Positions 18,156 to 27,545 of a stretch of DNA of 64,000 nt are shown here, piece after piece; the first letter of the stretch is position 1; each line of letters opens with the position of its first letter. Both the position numbers and the translations under genes were made by a program. This DNA is from Sulfurimonas hydrogeniphila (lineage in GTDB: Bacteria > Campylobacterota > Campylobacteria > Campylobacterales > Sulfurimonadaceae). The notes beneath the pieces are model-generated. The model was given only the letters and a program-made list of their open reading frames with translations. It was not told where the DNA came from and made no database searches. The stretch covers positions 496,001 to 560,000 of the forward strand of contig NZ_CP035534.1 of the NCBI RefSeq assembly GCF_009068765.1. Direction: 5' to 3'.

Positions 18156-19888
18156 TGACGAGAGTGTTTGTTTAAAATGATTTTTAAACTTACTCTTCTT
18201 GATTTTTCTTTATGCTCTGTGTGATTGGTTATAATTCTATTTCTATAGTTAAGACCGCTCCCCTTTAAAATATGCGTTAAATATTTTTGCTTTGTCGGGT
18301 TTTGTACCAAGAAAAGTGACTTGAACGCTTCATAGGAGCGTTTCATAGAGAGCTCTTCATTGTTTAAAAATCTCCCTGAAAAGGTACTGTTTTTCCACTC
18401 GCTGGAAGTATGTCCATTGATCTCTAAAGTTTTTACCTGCATTCTGTGTGTATATAAAAAATTTACTAATTTTGTAAAAAATTCTCTAAAAAACTTTTTT
18501 TGCTGTTTGCCGAGTTTGTATTCTCCTGCCTTAAAATAAAGATTTTTAGCAGTAAATTCAATAGTTAGATCTTTTTTTATGATAACTTTTTTCGTGTCTA
18601 TTTCTTTTTGAAACAATTGACGCAGCTGCGTGTAGAAATACAGTGTGTTTCTTGCAATCTGGGCAATTGTAGCATCTTTGTTGAGTTTGAGAATCCACAT
18701 ATTGTTTTCATTGGAATTTTTGTCTGTATGTATACCGGCTACACCTACCTGGGAGTTTGCTAAAATGACAGCTTTGTTAAAAACATCATAATTTTCTCCT
18801 CCGTAATGTTCCTGTTTTAAAAGTTTCAGATTTTTGCTGATTATCATCGCCAGACCATCAGTATTGAAACTGTCCCGGACAAAGCCAACTCCAATTAATG
18901 TGCCGTCACTGAACTCCTTGAGATCGTTGATTTGGCTTGAGTATGTTGTACTGATTTCACTGTCAATCAAGATGTTTTTATATATATCAAATTTTACAAG
19001 GCGTATTTGCTTTTTGTGCATGGTATCTGTTTTGGCTAATGATATGACAAAATTATGATCTTTGAGTCTGAGTAAACTTACAGGTTCATTAAAACCATTG
19101 TCCGGAATCTCTTTGAGCCATATATTATCGCCGTTTTGGGTTAATCTTGAGATGTTGACAGCTGTTTTCATTTTTGTATGTGTTGTGCTGAGAACTATTA
19201 TTGAACCGTCATCGGCTTCTGAAGCATCTATCCCCTGATCATCATACTGTGTGCCGTATTTTTTAGTCCACAGCAGATGTGCATCTTTGTCAAACCTGCT
19301 TATGCATACATCATCATTGCCCAAACCGCTTTGAAACATGTTGTCTTGCGTTGATCTGGAAGTAAAAGAGGTGCCTATTGCTAATACTCCGCCGTCTTTT
19401 AAGCTAACAAGTTTATGAATTGTATTATTGTTTTTAGTACCAAAGGAGACTGATCGCTTCAGATGCAAAGCAGCGTCGAGTAACACCAAGAGTTGTGACC
19501 CACCCATTGTGTATCCGCCTATAATATATCCATTCGCAGGTGTTTTTACAAAGGAGGCCGGTTTTGCAAATTGTGTAAGAGGAATGATTTTCGACTGTAT
19601 GATTTGTGCTTTGTCATTCACTTTAATAAGTTCTATTTTGGCACCGTATTTATTTGAAATGTTCTGCAGGTATGCAAAAGGATCATTATATGTTTTGTCA
19701 GCATGTAAACTTTGTTTTTTGAAGTCATATGTAAAACCAAGAGCACTCAAGGTTCCGTCATAATTTTGGGTGATATCAACCAAAGCTGACTGAAAAGGTT
19801 TATGAATAATGAGTGCAAAATCATCAGATGTTTTTGCATGAAGCAAAAAATTATGGAATATCAGTAAAATAAATAAAGTTAGTTTCAT
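18152..19888 (-). CDS. Exported protein with propeller-like repeats and a C-terminal OmpA-like domain
   Basis: 578 residues with a signal peptide (MKLTLFILLIFHNFLLHA). Residues of about 110-400 hold repeated strand units such as GGYTMGGSQLLVLLD and GSIIVLSTTHTK that look like a beta-propeller. The C-terminal 140 residues resemble an OmpA/MotB peptidoglycan-binding domain (YFKAGEYKLGKQQKKF, EINGHTSSEW, SMKRSYEAFKSLF, SRRVSLKIIL). It is probably periplasmic or outer-membrane associated and cell-wall tethered. The function of the propeller is unknown. It is monocistronic. Confidence 0.65.
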   Translation of the reverse strand: MKLTLFILLIFHNFLLHAKTSDDFALIIHKPFQSALVDITQNYDGTLSALGFTYDFKKQSLHADKTYNDPFAYLQNISNKYGAKIELIKVNDKAQIIQSKIIPLTQFAKPASFVKTPANGYIIGGYTMGGSQLLVLLDAALHLKRSVSFGTKNNNTIHKLVSLKDGGVLAIGTSFTSRSTQDNMFQSGLGNDDVCISRFDKDAHLLWTKKYGTQYDDQGIDASEADDGSIIVLSTTHTKMKTAVNISRLTQNGDNIWLKEIPDNGFNEPVSLLRLKDHNFVISLAKTDTMHKKQIRLVKFDIYKNILIDSEISTTYSSQINDLKEFSDGTLIGVGFVRDSFNTDGLAMIISKNLKLLKQEHYGGENYDVFNKAVILANSQVGVAGIHTDKNSNENNMWILKLNKDATIAQIARNTLYFYTQLRQLFQKEIDTKKVIIKKDLTIEFTAKNLYFKAGEYKLGKQQKKFFREFFTKLVNFLYTHRMQVKTLEINGHTSSEWKNSTFSGRFLNNEELSMKRSYEAFKSLFLVQNPTKQKYLTHILKGSGLNYRNRIITNHTEHKEKSRRVSLKIILNKHSRH

Positions 19889-19964
19889 AGGACTGCTTTT
19901 TTAGATAAACTATAGCAATAAATATTCCTAAGTGGTGTTTGTCGGGAAAGTTTAAGGGATGAAG

Positions 19965-20002
19965 TGGTGCAAAAGCACCAGGAAAACCTATTTCAGGTTT
20001 TC
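19965..20002 (-). terminator. Hairpins at the end of the rpsF-ssb-rpsR operon
   Basis: Two adjacent inverted repeats: GAAAACCT / AGGTTTTC (19982-20002, overlapping the rpsR stop) and TGGTGC / GCACCA around an AAAA loop (19965-19980). They are placed to end the operon, but no clear T-run follows on the minus strand. Confidence 0.4.
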
Positions 20003-20251
20003 AAACGGTGCAGTTACAACTTGCTTACGGCTTACAGTATAAGGAACTAAAGCTGCTGCACGAGCACGTTTGATTACTACTGTAATCATATCTTGGTGAC
20101 GTTTACAGTTTCCTGTTAAACGACGTGGCATAATTTTATATCTTTCTGATAATGAAAAACGTAAACTTGCTACTTCTTTGTAATCCATGAAGTCAACTTT
20201 TGCTTCACAGTATTTACAATATCTTTTTTTGTATTTTCTTTTTTCTGACAT
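19988..20251 (-). CDS. rpsR: 30S ribosomal protein S18
   Basis: 87-residue S18, which pairs with S6 on the platform of the small subunit. The core [20 protein letters not shown] and the basic, Cys-containing N-terminus ([20 protein letters not shown]) are typical. It is the last gene of the rpsF-ssb-rpsR operon, 26 bases after ssb. Confidence 0.97.
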   Translation of the reverse strand: MSEKRKYKKRYCKYCEAKVDFMDYKEVASLRFSLSERYKIMPRRLTGNCKRHQDMITVVIKRARAAALVPYTVSRKQVVTAPFENLK

Positions 20252-20277
20252 GGTATACCCTTTGTATCTATTTTTTT

Positions 20278-20835
20278 CTAAAACGGAATTTCATCTTCAT
20301 CTATATCAATTTCAGGAATAGAGCTGCTGCTTGGCATTTCACGACTCTGAGACGCTGCTTGATTGTTATTGTAACTGTTTTGCTGCTGTGGTGCCTGGTA
20401 ACTTTGCTGTTGTTGCACAGGCGGCTGTTGGTACCCTTGCGGTTCTCCCTGCGCAGGTGCGTTATATCCACTGTTTTGTGCCGGTGCATTATAACCGCCG
20501 CCTTGGTTGTCACCCTTGGAATCAAGCATTTGCATAGTTTCTACAATAACAGAATGTTTCGATCTTTTTTGTCCGTTTTGGTCAACCCACTGTTCAAAGT
20601 TTAATCTTCCCTCAACAAGGATTTTACTTCCTTTTCTGAGGTATTGGTTTGCAACTTCTGCACTTCTTCCGAAGAATGTGATATCTACAAAACAGACTTC
20701 CTCTTTCTTTTCTCCATTGCTGGTGAATTTACGGCTTGTAGCAATTGCAGTTTTTGCAATTCCCATTCCCCCTTGAGAATATCTAAGTTCGATATCACGC
20801 GTCAAGTTACCAACTAAAATTATTTTATTGAACAT
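20278..20835 (-). CDS. ssb: Single-stranded DNA-binding protein
   Basis: 185 residues. An N-terminal OB fold ([20 protein letters not shown]) is followed by a Gln/Pro/Tyr-rich flexible linker and the conserved acidic tip ending DEDEIPF, which recruits partner proteins. It protects single-stranded DNA in replication, repair and, with DprA, uptake. It lies between rpsF and rpsR, as in many bacteria. Confidence 0.97.
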   Translation of the reverse strand: MFNKIILVGNLTRDIELRYSQGGMGIAKTAIATSRKFTSNGEKKEEVCFVDITFFGRSAEVANQYLRKGSKILVEGRLNFEQWVDQNGQKRSKHSVIVETMQMLDSKGDNQGGGYNAPAQNSGYNAPAQGEPQGYQQPPVQQQQSYQAPQQQNSYNNNQAASQSREMPSSSSIPEIDIDEDEIPF

Positions 20836-20865
20836 AAGTTTTCCTTCATTTTATAGCGAATGCTA

Positions 20866-21312
20866 TTACTCAGCTGCTGCTTCTGTTGCCGGAGCTTCTG
20901 TTGCTTCTTCTGCTTTTGGAGCTTCTTCTGTTTGTGCTTCAGCTGCAGGAGCTTCTTCTGCTTTTGGAGCTTCAGGTGCTTTGTTTGCTTTTTTTACAAG
21001 TTCATTCCATGCTTTTATTTCACGGTTTGAATCATATTTGATCGTTATAAATCTTAAAAGGTCTTCGTTGATACGGAAACGTCTTTCAATTTCAGCGATT
21101 GCAGCAGGTGCTACTGAGTAGTAGATTACATAGTAGTAACCACGTTCGTTTTTTTCAATTGGGTATGCTAATTTTCTCATTCCCATAGCGTTTGTCGCTG
21201 CAATTTCTCCACCGTTTGAAGTAATAACTTCTTCAACTGCTTTGACGCTGGCCTGGATTTCTTCTGCAGTAAAAGTAGGTTTTACGATTACTAGGTTTTC
21301 GTAGTGTCTCAT
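20866..21312 (-). CDS. rpsF: 30S ribosomal protein S6
   Basis: 148 residues. The S6 domain fills the first 100 (MRHYENLVIVKPTF, MGMRKLAYPIEKNERGYYYV). A low-complexity Ala/Glu/Pro tail with repeats of the EEAPKAEEA type follows and is longer than in most S6 proteins. GAGGAG lies about 8 bases ahead of the ATG. First gene of the operon. Confidence 0.97.
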   Translation of the reverse strand: MRHYENLVIVKPTFTAEEIQASVKAVEEVITSNGGEIAATNAMGMRKLAYPIEKNERGYYYVIYYSVAPAAIAEIERRFRINEDLLRFITIKYDSNREIKAWNELVKKANKAPEAPKAEEAPAAEAQTEEAPKAEEATEAPATEAAAE

Positions 21313-21336
21313 ATAGTATGATCTCCTCTTGGTATT

Positions 21337-21350
21337 GCCTAATTCTAGGC
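21337..21350 (-). promoter_or_regulatory. Hairpin in the rpsF 5' leader
   Basis: GCCTA-GAAT-TAGGC, a perfect 5-base stem with a 4-base loop, lies 24 bases upstream of the rpsF start, with CCGAAAGG further upstream. In several phyla rpsF leaders bind the S6:S18 dimer for feedback control. Whether this hairpin does so is inference; the full S6:S18 consensus was not traced. Confidence 0.35.
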
Positions 21351-21543
21351 TTTTGTTTCCCTTTCGGATCTGAATATAGTGCCAATTCTGACATTACAAA
21401 GAGAAAGGAACTCGAAATTATACATAAGTTTTGCTTAAAAAAAGCAAATTGAATATATTTATCTTCTTTTAAGTGGTTCTTTATTTGTTTTTAGTTTAAA
21501 TAGATTAATTTAAATTATACAGTATGAAGGGCATAATGAGAAT

Positions 21544-22584
21544 ATGAGTTATAAGGTTTTGATTGTGGATGATGTGATAGAAAATATTCAGGTAGCGATG
21601 AATATTCTCAAAGAAGAGGGATATGACTTTTCATATGCCAAAAACGGGGAAGAAGCTTTAGCCCTTCTGGATTTTAATAATTTTGATTTGGTACTGCTTG
21701 ATATTATGATGCCTGGTATAGACGGATATGAAGTATGCCGACGGATGAAAAACGATCCAAGACTCGTAGATATTCCTGTTGTCTTTTTAACTGCAAAATC
21801 AGATATAGACTCTATGACCAGAGCATTTGAAGTAGGTGGGGTGGATTACCTTACAAAGCCTTTTCATGCGAATGAGCTTCTGGCCCGAACAAAAACACAT
21901 CTTGAACTTTATACTGCAAAAAAAATACTTCAAATTCACAACCTGTCTTTGCAGACAAAATTAAAAGAGGAACAAAAACGTATATACAGTGAACTTGAAG
22001 AGAATCAGAAGGAGATGATTTTTATTTTAACAGAACTTGTTGAATCTGTATCGGATGAGACAGGCAGACACATAAAACGTGTGGCGGAGTACAGCAGACT
22101 TTTGGCACAGTATCATCCTGCTGTTTCGGAGGGAGATGCTGATGTGATTTATCATGCAAGTCCTATGCATGATATTGGGAAGATGGGTATCCCTGAAAAT
22201 ATTTTGCACAAAAAAGGTTCCCTCACAAAAGAAGAATTTGAAGTGATGAAAACGCATACTGAAATCGCCCATAAATACCTGAAAATCTCAAACAGAAAAC
22301 TGATGAAAGCGGCAGATATAATTGCTTATGAACATCATGAAAAATACAACGGAGCGGGCTATCCTCGCGGGCTTCAGGGCAGAGATATTCACATATTTGC
22401 CCGTATTGTAGCCTTAGCGGATGTGTTTGATGCTTTGACACATAAAAGGGTCTACAAAGATGCCTGGAGTATAGATGATGCAGTCAATTATATACAAGAA
22501 CACAGTGGAGATCATTTTGATCCGGAATTGGTTGCTATTTTTAAAGAACATCTTGATGAATTCATTGCAATTGCACAGGATTAG
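21544..22584 (+). CDS. Response regulator with HD-GYP output domain
   Basis: 346 residues. A receiver domain comes first (VLIVDDV, Asp in DLVLLDIMMPGIDG, Lys in YLTKPFHANE). A coiled linker leads to an HD-GYP domain with the HD pair in ASPMHDIGKMGIP, the later HH in YEHHEKYNGAGYP and the DVFDAL segment. HD-GYP domains hydrolyse cyclic di-GMP. The canonical DGxGYP reads NGAGYP here, so activity is likely but not certain. It overlaps the following hybrid kinase, its probable signalling partner, by 29 bases. Confidence 0.88.
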   Translation: MSYKVLIVDDVIENIQVAMNILKEEGYDFSYAKNGEEALALLDFNNFDLVLLDIMMPGIDGYEVCRRMKNDPRLVDIPVVFLTAKSDIDSMTRAFEVGGVDYLTKPFHANELLARTKTHLELYTAKKILQIHNLSLQTKLKEEQKRIYSELEENQKEMIFILTELVESVSDETGRHIKRVAEYSRLLAQYHPAVSEGDADVIYHASPMHDIGKMGIPENILHKKGSLTKEEFEVMKTHTEIAHKYLKISNRKLMKAADIIAYEHHEKYNGAGYPRGLQGRDIHIFARIVALADVFDALTHKRVYKDAWSIDDAVNYIQEHSGDHFDPELVAIFKEHLDEFIAIAQD

Positions 22585-25500
22585 TTTTCTTTTTTTTGTA
22601 TTTTTCTATACTTCGGCTCTTTTTGGAGTTACATTTTCTTCGCAGGAAAAAGAGTGGATAAAAGAGCATCCCGTCGTTCGTTTGGGAGCAGATTACAGTT
22701 GGCCTCCGTATGAATTTGTAGATAAACAGGGAAGACATACAGGGATTGCAGCTGATTTTTTAAAGCTCATAAGCCAAAAAAGCGGTTTGACATTTGCTGT
22801 TACATCAGAAGTTTGGGCTGATGTTATGCGCGATATGAAAGCAGGAAAATTTGACGGTCTGAGTTGTGCGGCAAAGACACCAAAAAGAGAAAAATTTTTA
22901 AAATTTACAACACCCTATGTTGAGATGCCCTTGGTTATTGTCACACAAGCTACGCGGCAAGATATAAAAAACATGGATGCACTGAATAACAAAACGGTTG
23001 CGGTAAACAGGGGCTCGTATCTGCATGAATGGTTGCAAAAAAACTATCCGAATATTCATCTTTACCTTACCTCCTCAAACCGAGAGTCTCTCAAAGCACT
23101 CTCTTTTTCAAAGGTTGATGCCTACATAGGCAATATTGCAGTGGCTTCTTATATAATGAAGCAGGATTATCTTTCAAATTTAAAAATTGTAAATAATGTT
23201 CCGGGAATGGATACAAAAGTTTCTATTGCTATAGACAAAAACAAGCCTGTATTATTTGCAATAATAGAAAAATCATTACAGGATATCAGTGATAAAGAAC
23301 GGCAAAAAATTACAGATAAATGGTTTGAGGCTTCTCAGACAGATACAAAAGTCTCCCGGAGTTTGCAATGGAGTGAGAAAGAGCAAAGGTGGTTACAACA
23401 GCACAAACAGATTACTCTGTGTATAGATCCTGACTGGATGCCTTTTGAAGCTTTTGACAAAGATGGAAAATATATTGGCATCAGTGCCGAATATTTTAAA
23501 GAATTTCAAAAAAATATTCCTGTTCCCATAAAAGTTGTCCGGACAAAAACATGGAGCGAATCGCTTCTTTTTGTACAAAACGGGAGGTGCGAAATACTCT
23601 CTTTGGTTGTCAAAACGCCGCAAAGAGAAAAATATCTGCACTTTACAAAGCCGTATCTGCATACCCCTTTGGTAATTGCCACAAGACCGGATGTTACCTA
23701 TATCAGCAGTATGGAACAACTCGAAGGTAAAAAGGTGGCAATAGTAAAAGACTACTCTTTTAACGAAAGCTACAGACAAAAATATCCAAAAGTAGATTTT
23801 ATTGATGTCAAAAGCATAACGGAAGGGTTGCAAAAGGTGCAAAATGGAGAGTTGTTCGGTTATATAGGCACGCTTATAGGTGTTGGCTATCAAGTGCAGA
23901 CAAAATTTCCAAACCAGTTGAAAATATCCGGACAATTGCAGGACACTCTTTCGTTCAGTGTGGGTATAAAAAAAGATTTGCCGGCACTCGCATCTATTTT
24001 TGAAAAAGTAATCAGCGCAATAAAAGAAGAAGACAGGCACAGAATAGAGTCACGCTGGATAGCTGTAGAATATGCACATGGCTTTGATTATAAACTTTTA
24101 TGGAAACTTCTGGCCGGTGTTGTTTTTATCATTGCTGTTTTTGTCTATTGGAACAGAAAACTGGCATTAGAGATTAAAAAAAGAGAAAAAGCACAGGAAG
24201 AACTTTTGCAAACACAACACAGGCTGCAAATAGAAAAAGACAAGGCCGAAGCGGCAACAAAGGCAAAATCTGAATTTCTTTCAAATATGAGCCATGAAAT
24301 CAGAACACCGCTTAATGCTATTATCGGCTTTTCGGATATACTCAGTGAAAAGATACAGGATCCAAAGTTAAAAAGCCATATAAAAACTGTGAAAAATGCA
24401 AGTCATACGCTTTTGACACTTATAAATGACATACTTGACCTTTCCAAGATAGAAGCAGGAAAACTGATTATAGAGACAAAACCGACAAATCTCTTTGCAT
24501 TGGCTGATGAAGTGGGTTCTATCTTTGCAGTTGAGGTGGAGAGGAAAAATTTGGATTTTGTACTACATGTAAACACCAACATTCCTAAAAGTCTGTTACT
24601 CGATGAAGTACGCATACGCCAAATTTTACTCAACCTGATAGGAAATGCAATCAAATTTACGCAAAAAGGTTTTGTAAAGTTAAGCGTAAGAGCATTTGAT
24701 ATTGATCAGCATCTCTCAAAATTAAATCTGGAGATTTCTGTCGAGGACAGTGGTATCGGTATACCAAAAGAGCAGTTGGCAAAAATTTTTAATGAGTTTG
24801 AGCAGATGGACGGACAGGATACACGCAAGTTTGGCGGTACAGGACTTGGACTGAGTATATCAAAACGTTTGTGTGAAATGATGGGAGGCAATATTTCTGT
24901 AGAGAGCCAAGAGAAAAAAGGAACTGTCTTTAAAGTGCATCTGTATAATGTAAGCATAGCATCAATAGCAGAGAATGATGCACAGGATGATATTCGTATA
25001 AAAAATTTAAAAAATTTAAAATTTAAAAAAGCAAAAATACTGGTTGTTGATGATATTGAAAGTAATCGTGATTTGATAGTGAAAATTTTTGAAAACACTG
25101 CAATTACAGTGATAACGGCAAAAAACGGTTTGGAAGCGATAGCACTTTGTAAAACAGAGCAGCCGGACTTGGTTTTAATGGATATAAAAATGCCTGAGAT
25201 GGATGGCTATGAAGTGACAACTGCATTGCGAAAAATCTCCAAGTGTCCTGTTATTGCATTAACAGCTTCGCTTATGGAAAATGAGCAGGAGTACAAAGAT
25301 ACCCATTTTGACGGTTTTTTACGAAAGCCTGTTTTGAAGTATGATCTTTTTGTGGAATTAAGCAAATTTTTGGCAGTTGATGAGGCGGAAATGCCTGATA
25401 AGCCAGATAAAGAGGTATTTGAACTCAGTGAAAAAGCAAAACAAAACAGTGCTGAGATACGAAAAACTATAGAAGAAGAGATACAGACTCTTTATAAAAA

Positions 25501-25705
25501 AGCACTGCAGACGCATAGCTTTTCTGACACAAAAGATTTTAGCAAAAGACTTTGTACCCTGGCAGCAGAGTATGATATAAAACCTCTTGAGCAGTATGCA
25601 TTGCAACTTCAAGAGAGTATAGAAGCGTTCGATATCAAAGAGCTTGAAAAACTGCTTGAGCGTTTCGATACCACTGCCGAAGATCTATATGACAAACTGC
25701 AATAA
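22556..25705 (+). CDS. Hybrid sensor histidine kinase with two periplasmic solute-binding domains
   Basis: About 1,049 residues, BvgS/EvgS-like. A signal-type N-terminus is followed by two tandem SBP_bac_3 domains (GADYSWPPYEFVDKQGR; CIDPDWMPFEAFDKDGKYIG) and one transmembrane helix (LLWKLLAGVVFIIAVFVYW). The kinase part has the H-box SNMSHEIRTPLNAIIGFSD, an ATPase domain with DSGIGIPKEQL and GGTGLGLSISK, and a receiver (LVMDIKMPEMDGYE). The final 90 residues are helical without an obvious Hpt histidine. The ATG at 22556 lies inside the preceding gene; its ribosome site is weak. The ligand is unknown, and amino-acid-like solutes are only a family expectation. Confidence 0.88.
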   Translation: MNSLQLHRISFLFFVFFYTSALFGVTFSSQEKEWIKEHPVVRLGADYSWPPYEFVDKQGRHTGIAADFLKLISQKSGLTFAVTSEVWADVMRDMKAGKFDGLSCAAKTPKREKFLKFTTPYVEMPLVIVTQATRQDIKNMDALNNKTVAVNRGSYLHEWLQKNYPNIHLYLTSSNRESLKALSFSKVDAYIGNIAVASYIMKQDYLSNLKIVNNVPGMDTKVSIAIDKNKPVLFAIIEKSLQDISDKERQKITDKWFEASQTDTKVSRSLQWSEKEQRWLQQHKQITLCIDPDWMPFEAFDKDGKYIGISAEYFKEFQKNIPVPIKVVRTKTWSESLLFVQNGRCEILSLVVKTPQREKYLHFTKPYLHTPLVIATRPDVTYISSMEQLEGKKVAIVKDYSFNESYRQKYPKVDFIDVKSITEGLQKVQNGELFGYIGTLIGVGYQVQTKFPNQLKISGQLQDTLSFSVGIKKDLPALASIFEKVISAIKEEDRHRIESRWIAVEYAHGFDYKLLWKLLAGVVFIIAVFVYWNRKLALEIKKREKAQEELLQTQHRLQIEKDKAEAATKAKSEFLSNMSHEIRTPLNAIIGFSDILSEKIQDPKLKSHIKTVKNASHTLLTLINDILDLSKIEAGKLIIETKPTNLFALADEVGSIFAVEVERKNLDFVLHVNTNIPKSLLLDEVRIRQILLNLIGNAIKFTQKGFVKLSVRAFDIDQHLSKLNLEISVEDSGIGIPKEQLAKIFNEFEQMDGQDTRKFGGTGLGLSISKRLCEMMGGNISVESQEKKGTVFKVHLYNVSIASIAENDAQDDIRIKNLKNLKFKKAKILVVDDIESNRDLIVKIFENTAITVITAKNGLEAIALCKTEQPDLVLMDIKMPEMDGYEVTTALRKISKCPVIALTASLMENEQEYKDTHFDGFLRKPVLKYDLFVELSKFLAVDEAEMPDKPDKEVFELSEKAKQNSAEIRKTIEEEIQTLYKKALQTHSFSDTKDFSKRLCTLAAEYDIKPLEQYALQLQESIEAFDIKELEKLLERFDTTAEDLYDKLQ

Positions 25706-25768
25706 AATTAAGATTTTTATTTTTTTAGGATATAGTTTCAATAAATTTAACTTTAAGATGAAGAGTAG

Positions 25769-26761
25769 ATGGCAAAAAGAAAAAAAAGAACAAGAAGAAC
25801 GAAGAAAAAAACCGGTTCTTCTTTATTAAAATATACAGCATGGTTTTTAGCACTGACAGCCCTTGTTTTAATATCTTTAATTACAGGGTATTATTTTGGA
25901 GCAAATGATGGAAAAACGCATAAAAAAGAAAAGTCAATAACAAAGCACAAGTCAGCACAAACAATTCCAAAGGCACCAGCTGTAAGTGTAAACAAAAGAC
26001 TGCAGGAGGTACTGAAAAAAGAGACAAAAACATACGTTTCCGCAGCACATGAAATAGATAATGAAACCCTGGCAAACCCTCCGAAGCAAAAACCGAAAAA
26101 AGTGCAGATTTATACATCAAAACCGAAATTGGCTATCATCATAGATGATATGCAGACCGCATCTCAGGTAAGAGCCGTAAAACGTTTGCATCTCAATGTT
26201 ACTATGTCTTTTCTGCCACCACGTGCAGCAAGACCCGACTCTGCGAAACTTGCATCACATGAAAAGTTTTATATGGTTCACTTACCGATGGAAGCAATGC
26301 ACTTTAGTGCTGAGGAACCGCATACTCTCCGCATACATGATTCTCAGCAAAAAATCTCTGCAAAAATTAAAGATATTAAAAAACTGTTTCCAAAAGTCGC
26401 TTATATCAACAATCATACCGGCAGCAAGTTTACATCAAATGAAATAGCAATGAACAGACTGGTTTTTGCGCTAAATGCAAACCATATACGCTTTATAGAC
26501 AGCAGAACGACTGCTAAAACAATGGCACCAAAAGTACTGAAAAATTTCGGACTGAAATATGTTGCGCGCGATGTTTTTTTGGATCATCACATGGACAAGC
26601 CATATATATTAAAGCAGATAAAAAAAGCTATTGCAGTTGCAAAGGCACATGGCAGTGCCATTGCAATAGGCCATCCTCATAAAAATACACTGCAGGCACT
26701 CTCTGAATCTAAGGCTTTGTTCAAAGATGTTGAGTTAGTGCAGATAAATAAAATATATTGA
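25769..26761 (+). CDS. Divergent polysaccharide deacetylase family protein
   Basis: 330 residues. A very basic cytoplasmic N-terminus (AKRKKRTRRTKKK) precedes one transmembrane helix, a linker, and a YibQ-like divergent polysaccharide deacetylase domain: LAIIIDDMQT, FLPPRAARP, VHLPMEAM, YINNHTGSKFTS, IRFIDSRTT, AIAIGHPHKNT. Members resemble NodB hydrolases and are predicted to act in the periplasm on cell-wall or extracellular glycans. dprA follows 7 bases later. Confidence 0.85.
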   Translation: MAKRKKRTRRTKKKTGSSLLKYTAWFLALTALVLISLITGYYFGANDGKTHKKEKSITKHKSAQTIPKAPAVSVNKRLQEVLKKETKTYVSAAHEIDNETLANPPKQKPKKVQIYTSKPKLAIIIDDMQTASQVRAVKRLHLNVTMSFLPPRAARPDSAKLASHEKFYMVHLPMEAMHFSAEEPHTLRIHDSQQKISAKIKDIKKLFPKVAYINNHTGSKFTSNEIAMNRLVFALNANHIRFIDSRTTAKTMAPKVLKNFGLKYVARDVFLDHHMDKPYILKQIKKAIAVAKAHGSAIAIGHPHKNTLQALSESKALFKDVELVQINKIY

Positions 26762-26768
26762 CTTTGCA

Positions 26769-27545
26769 ATGCAACAAATAAATTTTCATATACCCGAACT
26801 TGATGCTATGAAGCACTATCCGGAGAAACTTTTTTACAAAGGAAACAGTGAATTATTGCATAAAAAGAAAATTGCAATTGTAGGAAGCAGAAAACCAAAT
26901 CAATATGCAAGAGAATTGACACACCGGCTTTCTCACAAGCTTTCTTTAGAGGGTGTCTGCATAGTAAGCGGCGGTGCTTTGGGCGTTGATGCCATTGCAC
27001 ATAAGGCTGCCGGTGCAAAAAACACCATTATGGTTGCAGCAACAGGACTTGACAAGCGCTATCCTGCAATCAACAAAAATATTATTGCAGATATTGAGAT
27101 AAACGGTTTGGTACTGAGTCAGTTTGAAGAAGGGACTCCTTCTCGTAAGTATCATTTCCCTTTGCGAAATGAAATAGTTGTTGCTTTGGGAGATGTACTT
27201 GTAGTGACTTATGCAGATTTTAACTCAGGAACAATGCGCAGTGTTGAGTATGCTTTGAAAATGGGAAAAGAGGTATATGTTTTACCACACCGTATAGGAG
27301 AGAGTGAAGCGACAAATAATTTACTTGCAAAAGCAAAAGCAAAAGCTATTTATAATCTAGATGCTTTTGTAGCAGAGTTTGCAGGGTTTACATGTAAAGA
27401 AGTGGCTTTAGATGAGTTTTTGCACTATTGTCAAAGTAATCCGACATACGAAGAAGCTTTGCAAAAATATCCGACAAAAATTTTTGAAGCGGAACTGGCC
27501 GGAACCGTAGAGATAAAAAATGCAAGAGTCTATCTTAGTAACTGA
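26769..27545 (+). CDS. dprA: DNA-processing protein DprA
   Basis: 258 residues, a Rossmann-like DprA/Smf protein that loads RecA onto incoming single-stranded DNA during transformation. Typical motifs are IAIVGSRKPNQYA, IVSGGALGVDAIAHKAA, FPLRNEIVVALGD and SGTMRSVEYALKMGKEVYVLPH. The N-terminal SAM-like domain is absent and the C-terminal winged-helix part is short. It overlaps the convergent AraC-type gene by 11 bases. Its presence implies competence potential. Confidence 0.95.
   Translation: MQQINFHIPELDAMKHYPEKLFYKGNSELLHKKKIAIVGSRKPNQYARELTHRLSHKLSLEGVCIVSGGALGVDAIAHKAAGAKNTIMVAATGLDKRYPAINKNIIADIEINGLVLSQFEEGTPSRKYHFPLRNEIVVALGDVLVVTYADFNSGTMRSVEYALKMGKEVYVLPHRIGESEATNNLLAKAKAKAIYNLDAFVAEFAGFTCKEVALDEFLHYCQSNPTYEEALQKYPTKIFEAELAGTVEIKNARVYLSN

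Noticed and set aside
20866-20990. Long plus-strand ORF opposite the rpsF tail (Ala/Ser-rich)
   Set aside because: It is the antisense reading of the repetitive Ala/Glu tail of S6, not a gene.
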